The notes under the pieces were generated by a model, which had not been told where the DNA came from, ran no database searches, and saw only the letters and a program-made list of their open reading frames with translations. A stretch of 64,000 bases of DNA. It comes from Bacteroidales bacterium. GTDB taxonomy: Bacteria > Bacteroidota > Bacteroidia > Bacteroidales > UBA10428. Every line of letters begins with the position of its first letter. Within the stretch, counting starts at the first letter, position 1. The position numbers and the translations under genes are program-made. Positions 54,234 to 62,412 of this stretch are shown piece after piece. The stretch covers positions 117,284 through 181,283 of the forward strand of contig DATGXG010000057.1 of the NCBI GenBank assembly GCA_035299085.1, in the 5' to 3' direction.

Positions 54234-54865
54234 CAATAGCGTTGTCATCACAGAAAGGAATGACAACACCGGTTTTGATAGCAGCCGGTCAAACGTCATC
54301 TGATGAAAAACATTATCAATTCGTCGGCAGTCGAATCAACACCTCGGATGTTTCATTCGAAAATCTCTCGCCGACAGGTCTGACAACCGACGAATATGCC
54401 GAGTTGCATTACAATCTCAAACTGACAATGAAAAGTGAGGATGATAATCCGATGCACGGGGTTTTTGTCAGGATCAACCGCAATGACGGAAGTCCGGCGG
54501 AAATGACAACCTATTCAGGATCGACCGTTTTGTGCGTCCTGACCGGTTCCACTATCACAGATGCGTCGGGTGTCGTTGATGTTTACTTGAAATCGAGCAC
54601 CATTACCTTGAACGGCATGAATACATCCCACCCTGTGAGCACAGATACAATCGTCACACCGGCTTACCCTTACACCATTGTATCAAGCAAGGAAGGCTAT
54701 CAATATCATGAAATCATTCTTAACAGATTTGACGACGCCCTGGAGCAGACAACGGTATTAAAAAGGACGGAACCTGTCCACGTTTCCTCCTTGTCGGGCA
54801 TCAAGGCGGGATTTGACAAGCCATCGGTCCGGACGGCGGTGAGGCGTTCGCTTGCCAAAAAATAA
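54227..54865 (+). CDS. Unknown tail-associated protein
   Basis: 212 residues, overlapping the fibre stop by seven bases. Beta-rich start (MLTIALSSQKGMTTPVLIAAGQ), the middle VDVYLKSSTITLNG and the basic end KPSVRTAVRRSLAKK. No family known. Coupled to the fibre, so it may be a fibre chaperone or a tip part. Confidence 0.6.
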   Translation: MLTIALSSQKGMTTPVLIAAGQTSSDEKHYQFVGSRINTSDVSFENLSPTGLTTDEYAELHYNLKLTMKSEDDNPMHGVFVRINRNDGSPAEMTTYSGSTVLCVLTGSTITDASGVVDVYLKSSTITLNGMNTSHPVSTDTIVTPAYPYTIVSSKEGYQYHEIILNRFDDALEQTTVLKRTEPVHVSSLSGIKAGFDKPSVRTAVRRSLAKK

Positions 54866-54900
54866 ATCATTGAAATTTTCAAGGAAAATAAGGAACGATA

Positions 54901-54909
54901 GTATTTATA
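54901..54909 (+). promoter_or_regulatory. Motif GTATTTATA, copy 9
   Basis: 12 bases before ATG 54922. Confidence 0.6.
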
Positions 54910-54921
54910 AAAAAGGAAATA

Positions 54922-55239
54922 ATGACAGACGTAAAGGATATTGAAATATACAAAGGCGACACCGTCGAATTCACCGTCACACTCGAAGGCAAGAGGGTCG
55001 CGGAAATGAGCGGTTACACCGCCGTTCTCAAGGTATCGTCTGGCTTCACTAATGCTTTCCTCACCGTGACAGGTGACACATGGTATGATGTTGGGGCTTC
55101 GGACTGCTTGACGGTGTTTTATGTTCCATATTTCAACCATCCACCGAAGACCTACACCTACCAGGTCGAGATTGTCAAACCCAATTACAGGCAGGTCATA
55201 TTGCAGGAGGATTGGAAGGTAAAGGAGTCGATCCCGTAA
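54922..55239 (+). CDS. Small BppU-like beta protein, tail or baseplate part
   Basis: 105 residues. VKDIEIYKGDTVEFTVTLEGKRVAEMSGYTAVLKVSS, then FYVPYFNHPPKTYTYQVEIVKPNYRQVILQEDWKVK, has the form of the N-terminal domain of BppU-type (DUF2479-like) upper baseplate proteins, an eight-strand sandwich. Short compared with BppU; it may carry only the attachment fold. Confidence 0.6.
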   Translation: MTDVKDIEIYKGDTVEFTVTLEGKRVAEMSGYTAVLKVSSGFTNAFLTVTGDTWYDVGASDCLTVFYVPYFNHPPKTYTYQVEIVKPNYRQVILQEDWKVKESIP

Positions 55240-55264
55240 TAACATTAAAAAATACAAAAAGCAA

Positions 55265-55636
55265 ATGCCAGAAATGACAGTATCAACAACGGAACTCAAG
55301 GAACTTATCCAGGATGCGATGAGGGCGCAAAACGAAAAAATAACAGGACAATTTAACGTTATAGATTGCAAGCTCGACCTCATCACCCAACGTTTGGATC
55401 GACTAAACGGAAAGGTCGCAGAACATGAAAAAATCATCAATGAGAGGTCCGTCGTGGTAAGTGATTATATATGCCATGCCAAGGAAGCCGTCGAAACGGA
55501 GAAACGCATCCGTGTCCTCGAGGACCAGCAACTGTCGAATAGGACCATGAAAAGGTTGATCGTCACATCAATCGGTCTGACAGGTTCTTTGATTGCGATT
55601 GGATTCACATTGTTCCAGTTCTTCGTAATGAAATAA
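55265..55636 (+). CDS. Coiled-coil protein with C-terminal membrane helix (XhlA-like, lysis)
   Basis: 123 residues. A helix from 8 to 90 (LKELIQDAMRAQNEKITGQF; LDLITQRLDRLNGKVAEHEKII) and the membrane helix LIVTSIGLTGSLIAIGFTLFQFFV at the C-terminus. This is the outline of hemolysin XhlA-type proteins, which act with holins. No endolysin follows, so the role in lysis is inferred from place and form. Confidence 0.6.
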   Translation: MPEMTVSTTELKELIQDAMRAQNEKITGQFNVIDCKLDLITQRLDRLNGKVAEHEKIINERSVVVSDYICHAKEAVETEKRIRVLEDQQLSNRTMKRLIVTSIGLTGSLIAIGFTLFQFFVMK

Positions 55637-55645
55637 AATGTTACA

Positions 55646-55882
55646 ATGAAAATCTTTTCGAAAATATGGCAATGGTTGACCTTTTTCTTCGCTGGAATTG
55701 TTGCAGGAATTGCGGTTTATGTGAAGTTCCTTGACAAGCCGGAAAACACTGTGACCATTGAAAAAGTCAAAAACAAAAACGCCGTCGGCAATACTGTCGA
55801 CATTCCTATTCAACAACAAATCGAGGAGCACAAAGAAAGGGTGCGAAAAAAATTGAGAATATTCAATAAGAAAAATATATGA
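55646..55882 (+). CDS. Small single-helix membrane protein (spanin- or holin-like)
   Basis: 78 residues. N-terminal helix IWQWLTFFFAGIVAGIAVYVKFL, then a charged tail (IQQQIEEHKERVRKKLRIFNKKN). This resembles an inner-membrane i-spanin such as Rz, but shorter. Its stop overlaps a 19-codon ORF that I do not count. Confidence 0.55.
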   Translation: MKIFSKIWQWLTFFFAGIVAGIAVYVKFLDKPENTVTIEKVKNKNAVGNTVDIPIQQQIEEHKERVRKKLRIFNKKNI

Positions 55883-55934
55883 AGAAATTCTTGCTTAAAA
55901 TACTCAACATCAATGTGCAGTTCCTGCCAAAAGG

Positions 55935-56525
55935 TTAATTGATTTTTACGGGTTTAGAGGCGAACAACACATTTTTTGCATCCGAATAAAATCTTTGTTT
56001 ATATTTTATACCATTCATATTTTCCATAGTTATTACAATATCAATCTTTCTGACTCGGCTGTCGTTTGGTAATAAATAAAGACCTTCCGTACCCTTTTCA
56101 ATAAATGTGTTTTTCGGAAAATCCAAGGTGTATGTGTTGTTTTTACCATATTCAACACCCAATATTTTAGCCTTGTTACCTATATTTACCAGCCAATCGC
56201 CTCCATCAGCCATGTCTTCAATGGTTTGGGAGTATTTAAAACCAAAATAGGGCATGATCTCCTCATCGTACCTACTCTTATTTATTTCAACATCCTTTAC
56301 ATTAAGTATATATTGATCTTCAAGTATTTTCGTATGTTTTCTTAACTCCGTAACCTGACTATCTGCAGCAACGGCAATTTTTGTGGTTTGATCCAATTGT
56401 TTTCTGAATTTCTCATTATCCGATTTTAAATTACAAAAGCCATAGATACCTGCGGCTATTGCAACAATTGCAGCGGCAGTATTGATCCATTCACGGACTG
56501 CTTCGCAGGTTCCTTTCTTTTCCAT
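55935..56525 (-). CDS. Membrane-anchored unknown protein, convergent to lysis genes
   Basis: 196 residues. A hydrophobic helix near the start (WINTAAAIVAIAAGIYGFCNL), a coiled coil (DNEKFRKQLDQTTKIAVAADSQVTEL in part), and a beta-rich end from 100 (WLVNIGNKAKILGVEYGKNN). Runs opposite to the late genes, so expressed in the lysogen. It could guard against other phages or alter the envelope. No family recognised. One of the two CTGCAG sites of the prophage lies in it (56363). Confidence 0.6.
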   Translation of the reverse strand: MEKKGTCEAVREWINTAAAIVAIAAGIYGFCNLKSDNEKFRKQLDQTTKIAVAADSQVTELRKHTKILEDQYILNVKDVEINKSRYDEEIMPYFGFKYSQTIEDMADGGDWLVNIGNKAKILGVEYGKNNTYTLDFPKNTFIEKGTEGLYLLPNDSRVRKIDIVITMENMNGIKYKQRFYSDAKNVLFASKPVKIN

Positions 56526-56709
56526 CTTGTTATTACATAAAACTTAAATTTAATTATATTTTGCGTTCATTATTAAATATTTAATAGATTAGCATCAACA
56601 ATTATTGTCAGAAACCTCGCAAATCATTTCAAAGTTACTACCAAAAGTATAATTGCCTGGTGATGGCTGCACTACCATGTAACTGCAGTCTTAAAAAAAT
56701 CGAGCTATT

Positions 56710-56832
56710 ATGATGACGATTGTAGTAATAATCCACATAAGTAAACATTTTGCAGAGAGGGTCGAGGAGCTTGTCTTGTTGATCGCTGCACAGGTTATTG
56801 CAACTTGCCTTTTGGATTTGTTGAAAATGTAG
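56710..56832 (+). CDS. Possible 40-residue membrane peptide
   Basis: MMTIVVIIHISKHFAERVEE, then LVLLIAAQVIATCLLDLLKM. An amphipathic/hydrophobic stretch that could span the membrane. The terminator begins seven bases after its stop, which speaks for a real transcript. A toxin-like or lysis peptide is possible. Confidence 0.35.
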   Translation: MMTIVVIIHISKHFAERVEELVLLIAAQVIATCLLDLLKM

Positions 56833-56839
56833 TTTTTCG

Positions 56840-56861
56840 CCCCGCTTCGGCGGGGTTTTTT
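56840..56861 (+). terminator. Strong UUCG-loop terminator
   Basis: CCCCGC-TTCG-GCGGGG followed by TTTTTT. It ends rightward late transcription before the R-M genes. Confidence 0.92.
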
Positions 56862-57015
56862 CATTTGGCGACGATCAACACGATGATCATGAATGCCTGT
56901 AACAGATAAGAATATTCAAACTGTTCAAAACTATTAATTACTTATTGGCTTGATCAAACCCTTCAAATGTCGAAATGCTTGTATTTTCAGTAAATTTGTC
57001 AATCAAGGTTTCGAT

Positions 57016-58047
57016 ATGGAATACGTAAAAATGTTGAATAAGGTGTTGTCACCGGTGCATACAGAAAAAGATGTCAATGTATTGGATTTGTTTGCCGGTT
57101 GTGGTGGCTTAGCGTTAGGATTTGAAGCAGCGGGATTCAAAACCATTGGATTTGAAATGGAAGCCGTCTATGCTGAGACATACAGAAACAACTTGAACAG
57201 TGAATGTTTTGCCACCAAACTATACGATGGTTTTGATTATCCGATAAAAAATGTTGACATAATTATTGGAGGTCCGCCGTGCCAGCCTTTTTCTGTAGGT
57301 GGCTACCAGAATGGTGTGAATGATTCCCGTAACGGTTTTCCAATATTTATCGACGCTATCCAACGGCTCAAACCAAAGGTGTGGATGTTTGAAAATGTCA
57401 GAGGACTTCTCTATACAAACAAATGGTATTTCGAACATGTTGTCAAAGAACTGCACGATCTGGGATATATTATAGATTATCAGTTGCTTAACGCCGTCAA
57501 TTATGGCATACCTCAAAACCGTGAAAGACTTTTCGTTTTTGGTCATAAATCTAAATCCAAATTCATGTTTCCAAAAAGATCACCTCGCAAGATTAATGCT
57601 GGTGAGGCAGTTGGTGACTTGATGTATACTGTACCTGAAAACAGTAAGTTTCTCACAAAGACTATGGATGACTATGTTGCCAGATATGAAAAGGCATCGG
57701 ATTGCATAAATCCACGGGACTTGTATCCGGATAGACCTGCCCGCACTTTGACCTGTAGAAATTTAGCTGGCGCGACAGGAGATATGCACCGTGTGCGGTT
57801 GCCCGATGGAAGGCGGCGAAGACTTAGTGTCAGAGAAGCGGCAAGGCTTCAATCTTTTCCTGATTGGTTCGTGTTTCATGGCAATGAAAGCCAACAATTT
57901 AATCAAATTGGCAATGCAGTTCCGCCATACTTGGCATATCAACTTGCGTTATCCTTGAAGGAATGTTATCATTCGCAGGAATTTCTAACCGAAACTGAAA
58001 TCCGGGAAAGGAAAATGATATTTGATCAAACATTGACATTGTTTTGA
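57016..58047 (+). CDS. DNA (cytosine-5) methyltransferase
   Basis: 343 residues from the ATG at 57016 (the open frame extends up to a TTG at 56950). All core C5 motifs are present: I, VLDLFAGCGGLALGFEAAGF; IV, GGPPCQPFSVGG near 86 with the catalytic Cys; VI, ENVRG; VIII, NRERLFVFG; X, QIGNAVPPYLAYQ. It puts 5-methyl on a cytosine in a target given by the variable region near 200-280. The R gene starts five bases later, so this is the protecting partner. Confidence 0.95.
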   Translation: MEYVKMLNKVLSPVHTEKDVNVLDLFAGCGGLALGFEAAGFKTIGFEMEAVYAETYRNNLNSECFATKLYDGFDYPIKNVDIIIGGPPCQPFSVGGYQNGVNDSRNGFPIFIDAIQRLKPKVWMFENVRGLLYTNKWYFEHVVKELHDLGYIIDYQLLNAVNYGIPQNRERLFVFGHKSKSKFMFPKRSPRKINAGEAVGDLMYTVPENSKFLTKTMDDYVARYEKASDCINPRDLYPDRPARTLTCRNLAGATGDMHRVRLPDGRRRRLSVREAARLQSFPDWFVFHGNESQQFNQIGNAVPPYLAYQLALSLKECYHSQEFLTETEIRERKMIFDQTLTLF

Positions 58048-58051
58048 GAAA

Positions 58052-59035
58052 ATGAAAAATCACATCCCAAATTCTAAAAAACCGCCTCATATTCAATTAA
58101 AGATCAATGAAGCACTTGAAATATTGGAGGCATTAGGAATACCGTTGGATTGCAGCGAAAGAAGAAAAGAAAGAATGGCTGTATGTTTCATGGCTGTTTC
58201 GGGTGTGACAAATGATTGGTCGAAGGCAAGATATGATTTGTTTCTAAGGTCGCGGGACATAATTTCATTCGTCAACAAAAATTTCGAGGAAAATATTTCG
58301 CCCGGTTCTTATGATGACATACGCAGACAGGATTTGAAACTGCTTGTTCTTGGCGAGATGGTTATCAACTCCGGCACAGAAAACAATTTCAGCACAAACA
58401 GTCCGACACGTGCTTATGCCATTCATCCCGATGTTCAATCATTGTTGATTCATTATGGAACCGATAATTGGTCCGATGAATTGGAGAAATTTAAGAAAGG
58501 ACGGCTGCCTTTGGTTGAGGTTTTGGCAAGAAGACGCGACATAAAAAAGATACCTGTCACATTGCCTGACGGCAAACCTATTGAACTGTCGATGGGAGAA
58601 CACAACATTCTGCAAAAAGCTATTGTGGAGGAATTTCTCCCAAGATTCGGCAAAGGATGCAAGGTCCTGTATTTGGGCGACACGTCTCACAAATTATTGC
58701 ATATAGAAGTTGAAATATTAAAGAAAATCGGATTTTTTGAACTTTCACATGATGAACTTCCTGATGTGATCGCGTTTGATGCTGAAAGGAACTGGCTTTT
58801 CTTGATTGAGGCTCTTGTGACTTCGGGTCCTATGAGCGAAGTTCGACTGCATGAACTTAAATCCATGCTGAAGGCATGCACTGCCGAACTTATTTTTGTC
58901 ACTGCATTTTTGAAAAGGGACGATTTTAGAAAATGGATGCCGCTGATCGGATGGGAAACCGAAGTTTGGATCATGGAAAGCCCCGATCATTTGATACATT
59001 TTAACGGACATAAATTTCTTGGACCCTATAAATAA
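58052..59035 (+). CDS. BsuBI/PstI-family type II restriction endonuclease
   Basis: 327 residues. The family outline is full: an N-terminal winged-helix region (INEALEILEALGIPLDCSERRKERM in part; ISPGSYDDIRRQDLK), and a C-terminal nuclease with LPDVIAFDAERNWLFLIEAL (PD..E core), TSGPMSEVRLHELK, LIFVTAFLKRDDFRKW, WETEVWIMESPDHLIHFNG and KFLGP. Characterised members BsuBI and PstI cut CTGCAG, but their methyltransferases are N6-adenine enzymes, whereas the neighbour here is a C5 enzyme. So target or modified base may differ. Confidence 0.92.
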   Translation: MKNHIPNSKKPPHIQLKINEALEILEALGIPLDCSERRKERMAVCFMAVSGVTNDWSKARYDLFLRSRDIISFVNKNFEENISPGSYDDIRRQDLKLLVLGEMVINSGTENNFSTNSPTRAYAIHPDVQSLLIHYGTDNWSDELEKFKKGRLPLVEVLARRRDIKKIPVTLPDGKPIELSMGEHNILQKAIVEEFLPRFGKGCKVLYLGDTSHKLLHIEVEILKKIGFFELSHDELPDVIAFDAERNWLFLIEALVTSGPMSEVRLHELKSMLKACTAELIFVTAFLKRDDFRKWMPLIGWETEVWIMESPDHLIHFNGHKFLGPYK

Positions 59036-59044
59036 ATTATAGCT

Positions 59045-59464
59045 GTGGATATTTTGACAAAGGAGCAACGCAGGAGAAATATGCAAGCTATCCGGAGCCA
59101 GAATACCAAACTGGAGCAGATTCTTGGTCATGCTCTATGGAATAGGGGTTACAGATATCGTAAGTGCAACAAAAAAGTTTATGGAAAACCGGATTTTACC
59201 TTGACAAAGTACCGGTTGGCAATTTTTGTCGACAGTGAATTCTTTCATGGAAAGGATTGGGAAACACAAAAATACAATATTCAATCAAATAGAGCCTATT
59301 GGTGGACTAAGATTGAAAGGAACATTGAGCGGGATATTGAAGTAACCGAGAAATTAAAACTTGAAGGATGGAATATCATTCGTTTTTGGGGAAAGGATGT
59401 AAAACATAATTTGAGTAAATGTTTTGAGTTGATCGAAAGCCATACCAATGGTGTTGCTTTGTGA
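59045..59464 (+). CDS. vsr: Vsr: very short patch repair endonuclease
   Basis: 139 residues from a GTG start. RRRNMQAIRSQNTKLEQILGHALWNRGYRYRKCNKK, KPDFTLTKYRLAIFVDSEFFHG, and the C-terminal KLKLEGWNIIRFWGKDV are the Vsr signature with the catalytic Asp and the helix for the T:G wedge. Vsr nicks at T:G mismatches that arise when 5-methylcytosine deaminates. Ten bases from the R gene, so one M-R-V operon; its presence supports true m5C production. Confidence 0.93.
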   Translation: MDILTKEQRRRNMQAIRSQNTKLEQILGHALWNRGYRYRKCNKKVYGKPDFTLTKYRLAIFVDSEFFHGKDWETQKYNIQSNRAYWWTKIERNIERDIEVTEKLKLEGWNIIRFWGKDVKHNLSKCFELIESHTNGVAL

Positions 59465-59518
59465 TGCGAAAAATATGATTGACATCTTTACTCCCCACTA
59501 AAAAATACTACATCAGAT

Positions 59519-59520
59519 GT
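59519..59520. other. attR: probable crossover dinucleotide GT
   Basis: Phage side ..ACATCAGAT, then GT, then host GGCGCTGGTAGG. Joined to attL this gives GAC-GTG-GCG in the comM frame. Confidence 0.65.
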
Positions 59521-60223
59521 GGCGCTGGTAGGTGGCGGTACCTATCCCCAGCCCGGAGAAATCTCATTGGCCCATAACGGGGTATTGTTCCTTGATGAAT
59601 TGCCCGAATTCAAAAGGACGGTTCTAGAAGTCATGCGACAGCCGCTTGAAGACCGTTGCATCACCATTTCACGGTCAAAATTCAGTATCGAATACCCGGC
59701 TAGTTTTATGTTGGTCGCATCCATGAATCCTTGTCCCTGCGGGTATTACAACCATCCCGAAAAAGATTGTGTGTGCACTGCAGGAGTGGTTCAGAAATAC
59801 CTTAACCGGATTTCAGGTCCACTACTCGACCGGATCGACATTCACATTGAAGTGGTACCGGTTCCTTTTGAAAAACTTTCAGAACTCAGACCTTCGGAAC
59901 CCAGTGAGCAGGTACGGTCACGGGTAATACAGGCACGCAAGATTCAACTTGAACGTTTTCGCGAACATGAAGGTATCCACAGCAATGCCCAGCTCACTCC
60001 GGCACTGATGCGGGAACACTGTGAAATAAGCAAAGAGGGAAACCAGCTTCTGAAGACGGCTATGGAGAAAGTAGGTCTTTCGGCCAGAGCCTATGACCGT
60101 ATTTTGAAAGTCTCACGCACTATAGCCGATCTTGACGCCAGTGTGCACATAGAACCCCATCACCTAGCTGAAGCAATCAATTACAGGAGCCTGGACAGGG
60201 ATAACTGGGCAACGGGCGGTTGA
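59519..60223 (+). pseudogene. comM: comM 3' part, separated by the prophage
   Basis: VALVGGGTYPQPGEISLAHNG, then Walker B VLFLDELPEF, the CPCGYYNHPEKDCVC Cys cluster, GPLLDRIDIHIEV, arginine-finger side and the final SRTIADLDASVHIEPHHLAEAINYR. It is the exact remainder of the 26979 gene. No start codon near the junction other than GTG at 59519, and no promoter is seen, so it is not expected to be made while the prophage is present. Confidence 0.93.
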
Positions 60224-60263
60224 AAAGATATTTTGTTAATTTTGATTTCAATATCTGTATTTC

Positions 60264-62234
60264 ATGAATAAGGCCAGGCTCCCGTTAATACTTCAACTCC
60301 TTGTATTTCCTGCTATATTTCTTCTTCTTCAAATTTTATTAAAGATCGATAGTAAATGGTTTTACCTTTCTTTTCATGATCCCACCTATGCTTTTCTGTT
60401 TAACGGATTAAACATTGCCAACGGAAGTCTGAAGCTGGGATTGTCAGGTTTCCCCGGCACTCCTCTTCAATGTCTTATAGCATTGAACCTTGAAGTTTAT
60501 AAATTCTTTTCAGGAACATCCGATCTTACACTTTCAGTCCTTTCAGATCCTGAGCGATTCCTGAATTGGGTAAGCCTGGAAATTCTAATCATGAATACAA
60601 TTGCCCTGATATTTGCCGGATATTATACATACAGGCGAACCGGGAATTTTTCACTGGCATTGGCATTGCAGTTAACGCCCTTTATTTCAGTGATGGATTT
60701 TTCAATGAATACGGTTGTAATGCTTGAGCCTTTTCTGCTTTGCACCGAATTGTTTATTTTATCAATTGCAGCCAGCTATGTATTCGATGAAAAATTCAGA
60801 TTTACCACCAAGGTAATCATTGTATCCTCCTTTTTGGTTGCTTTTGGAATCACAACAAAAACTGTGTTTTTGCCGGCTTTTTTCATTCTTTTTTTTGCAA
60901 TTGATTCCTTTCGCCGGAAAATGGTTTACGCTTTGTTCACCGCAATTTTTACTGCCATTCTGCTTATACCTGTATATCCTTCATTCTCTTCATTTATTTC
61001 ATGGTACAAGCTTATTTTAACTCACACGGGTATATATGGATCAGGTAACGCCGGCTTGTTTGATCCTCATATTTATATACAGAATATTCAAAAAATTGTA
61101 ACCGTAAATGCTCTGTACACAATTGCCTTATTTTTTCTAATAATAGCTGCGGTTGCCTTTATTATAAAATCATTCCGGTTTTCGGCCGGGGAAAGAAAAC
61201 GGAGAATTATCACCGGCCTTGCCTTGTCGTTTGTATTGAATATAGCAATGGTTGCCCGGCATTACTCCATACATTACCTGGTTACTTCATTTAATCTCAC
61301 CATTTTCTCCATTATACTGGCAGTATCTTTCATTCCCGGAATCCGGTACAGAGAAAAATCATCCTGGATGCCATCAATTATATATATTTCAGGTTGCATT
61401 CTTATTATTTTTCTTATCCACCGGATTGGTTATTCCCCCGGGTTTCAAAATCCGCGGCTTGCATCTGTTAAACTGGTTCAATCACATATTAAAAATGCAC
61501 AAAGAATAATAGTACTTGAAAAGTCAGGTCCCTTTCCTGAAACTGCCATGTATCACGGATTGGCATATTCTGCGGGCATGATGCCGGTTTATGCACCGCT
61601 TTTAAAGGAAAAGTATCCTGCTACATATTTTTACAATATCGGAGAAAAAAGGCTTCATGACTGGCTTCACGATTACAATCTGATCCATGTGCTTTCAGAA
61701 GATACGGTAACTTATGTATATTCGGCTTTAAAAAGCAATACCATACCGGAAGCCTTGATGAAAGAAATTTCAGCTCTTTCCGGAAAGGGATTTGTCCGGC
61801 TGTCGACAATTTATACCGATACTGTTTTTCACGATTGTATTTACAAAATCAGTGCAGACACCCAATTGTTAAAAAGCATCATTTCACACTCTCCGGTGAT
61901 AGCCAATAATGACACTATCTTACTTAACCGTGACAATCCGTATGGGCCCGGAACAAAGATAAAGGCCGGGAAAGGATATTATGTTATATCGGCATTGCGA
62001 AATTCATCCGATCATTACGGGTCCATTGTGGGTGATGATGAGAACGGACTTCCGTATTACAGGTCAAACGGATTACCATCCCTGAAAAAAGATGGGAAGG
62101 AATTAATTGTTCTTACACTTGATGTGCCTGAGGACCTTGTTAATCAAACGCTGATTGTTTATTTATGGTATCCGGCAAAAAACAAGTGCACTTTTGAGGA
62201 TTTCAGAATTGATTATTTCAAAGTTGACTATTAA
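60264..62234 (+). CDS. Multipass membrane protein, possible GT-C-type glycosyltransferase
   Basis: 656 residues. About ten to twelve hydrophobic helices lie in residues 1-400 (LILQLLVFPAIFLLLQILL; VIIVSSFLVAFGITTKTVFLPAFFILFF; AVAFIIKSFRF). The FHDPTYAFLFNGLNIANGSL loop after helix 1 is like the D/E-bearing first loop of GT-C enzymes. The last 250 residues (KSNTIPEALMKEISAL; GYYVISALRNSSDHYGSIVGDD) are extracytoplasmic. No firm family; wall or glycan synthesis is possible. Confidence 0.65.
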   Translation: MNKARLPLILQLLVFPAIFLLLQILLKIDSKWFYLSFHDPTYAFLFNGLNIANGSLKLGLSGFPGTPLQCLIALNLEVYKFFSGTSDLTLSVLSDPERFLNWVSLEILIMNTIALIFAGYYTYRRTGNFSLALALQLTPFISVMDFSMNTVVMLEPFLLCTELFILSIAASYVFDEKFRFTTKVIIVSSFLVAFGITTKTVFLPAFFILFFAIDSFRRKMVYALFTAIFTAILLIPVYPSFSSFISWYKLILTHTGIYGSGNAGLFDPHIYIQNIQKIVTVNALYTIALFFLIIAAVAFIIKSFRFSAGERKRRIITGLALSFVLNIAMVARHYSIHYLVTSFNLTIFSIILAVSFIPGIRYREKSSWMPSIIYISGCILIIFLIHRIGYSPGFQNPRLASVKLVQSHIKNAQRIIVLEKSGPFPETAMYHGLAYSAGMMPVYAPLLKEKYPATYFYNIGEKRLHDWLHDYNLIHVLSEDTVTYVYSALKSNTIPEALMKEISALSGKGFVRLSTIYTDTVFHDCIYKISADTQLLKSIISHSPVIANNDTILLNRDNPYGPGTKIKAGKGYYVISALRNSSDHYGSIVGDDENGLPYYRSNGLPSLKKDGKELIVLTLDVPEDLVNQTLIVYLWYPAKNKCTFEDFRIDYFKVDY

Positions 62235-62412
62235 ATGGATTGACCAGATTTCGTTTCACTGGTTAACCGTCATTTAATGCTTACAGCCGTTTCAGGATGT
62301 ATCATATCTTCATTGTATACCCAGGTGATACGTTTCGTTTGAAAATGGCTATTTCTTTAAATCCGTGCATAAGAAAGAACTTTGATTTAATTTTACGTAA
62401 AACTAAGAAAAG

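Larger units (their letters stand above)
56526..57015. other. Gap before the restriction-modification cassette
   Basis: 490 bases. Holds a second CTGCAG (56683-56688), a possible 40-codon ORF (56710-56832), a strong UUCG terminator (56840-56861), and the promoter region of the methyltransferase. No other gene seen. Confidence 0.6.
27821..59520 (+). mobile_element. Siphovirus prophage of about 31.7 kb inserted in comM
   Basis: The boundaries are set by comM itself: removing about 27821-59520 rejoins ISD-V-ALVGGG in frame. Inside are a large serine recombinase at the left end, a leftward replication module, a noncoding iteron cluster, and a rightward head-tail programme (terminase, HK97 portal, S78 protease, HK97-fold capsid, connectors, tail tube, tape measure, fibre). 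No sheath or baseplate-wedge genes are seen, so the virion should have a long non-contractile tail. No frameshifted essential gene was found. A recognisable endolysin and a CI-like repressor were not found. Confidence 0.93.

Noticed and set aside
55879..55938. 19-codon ORF overlapping the stop of the spanin-like gene (MKKFLLKILNINVQFLPKG)
   Set aside because: Coupled by ATGA, but far too short to support; could be the remnant of a longer gene.
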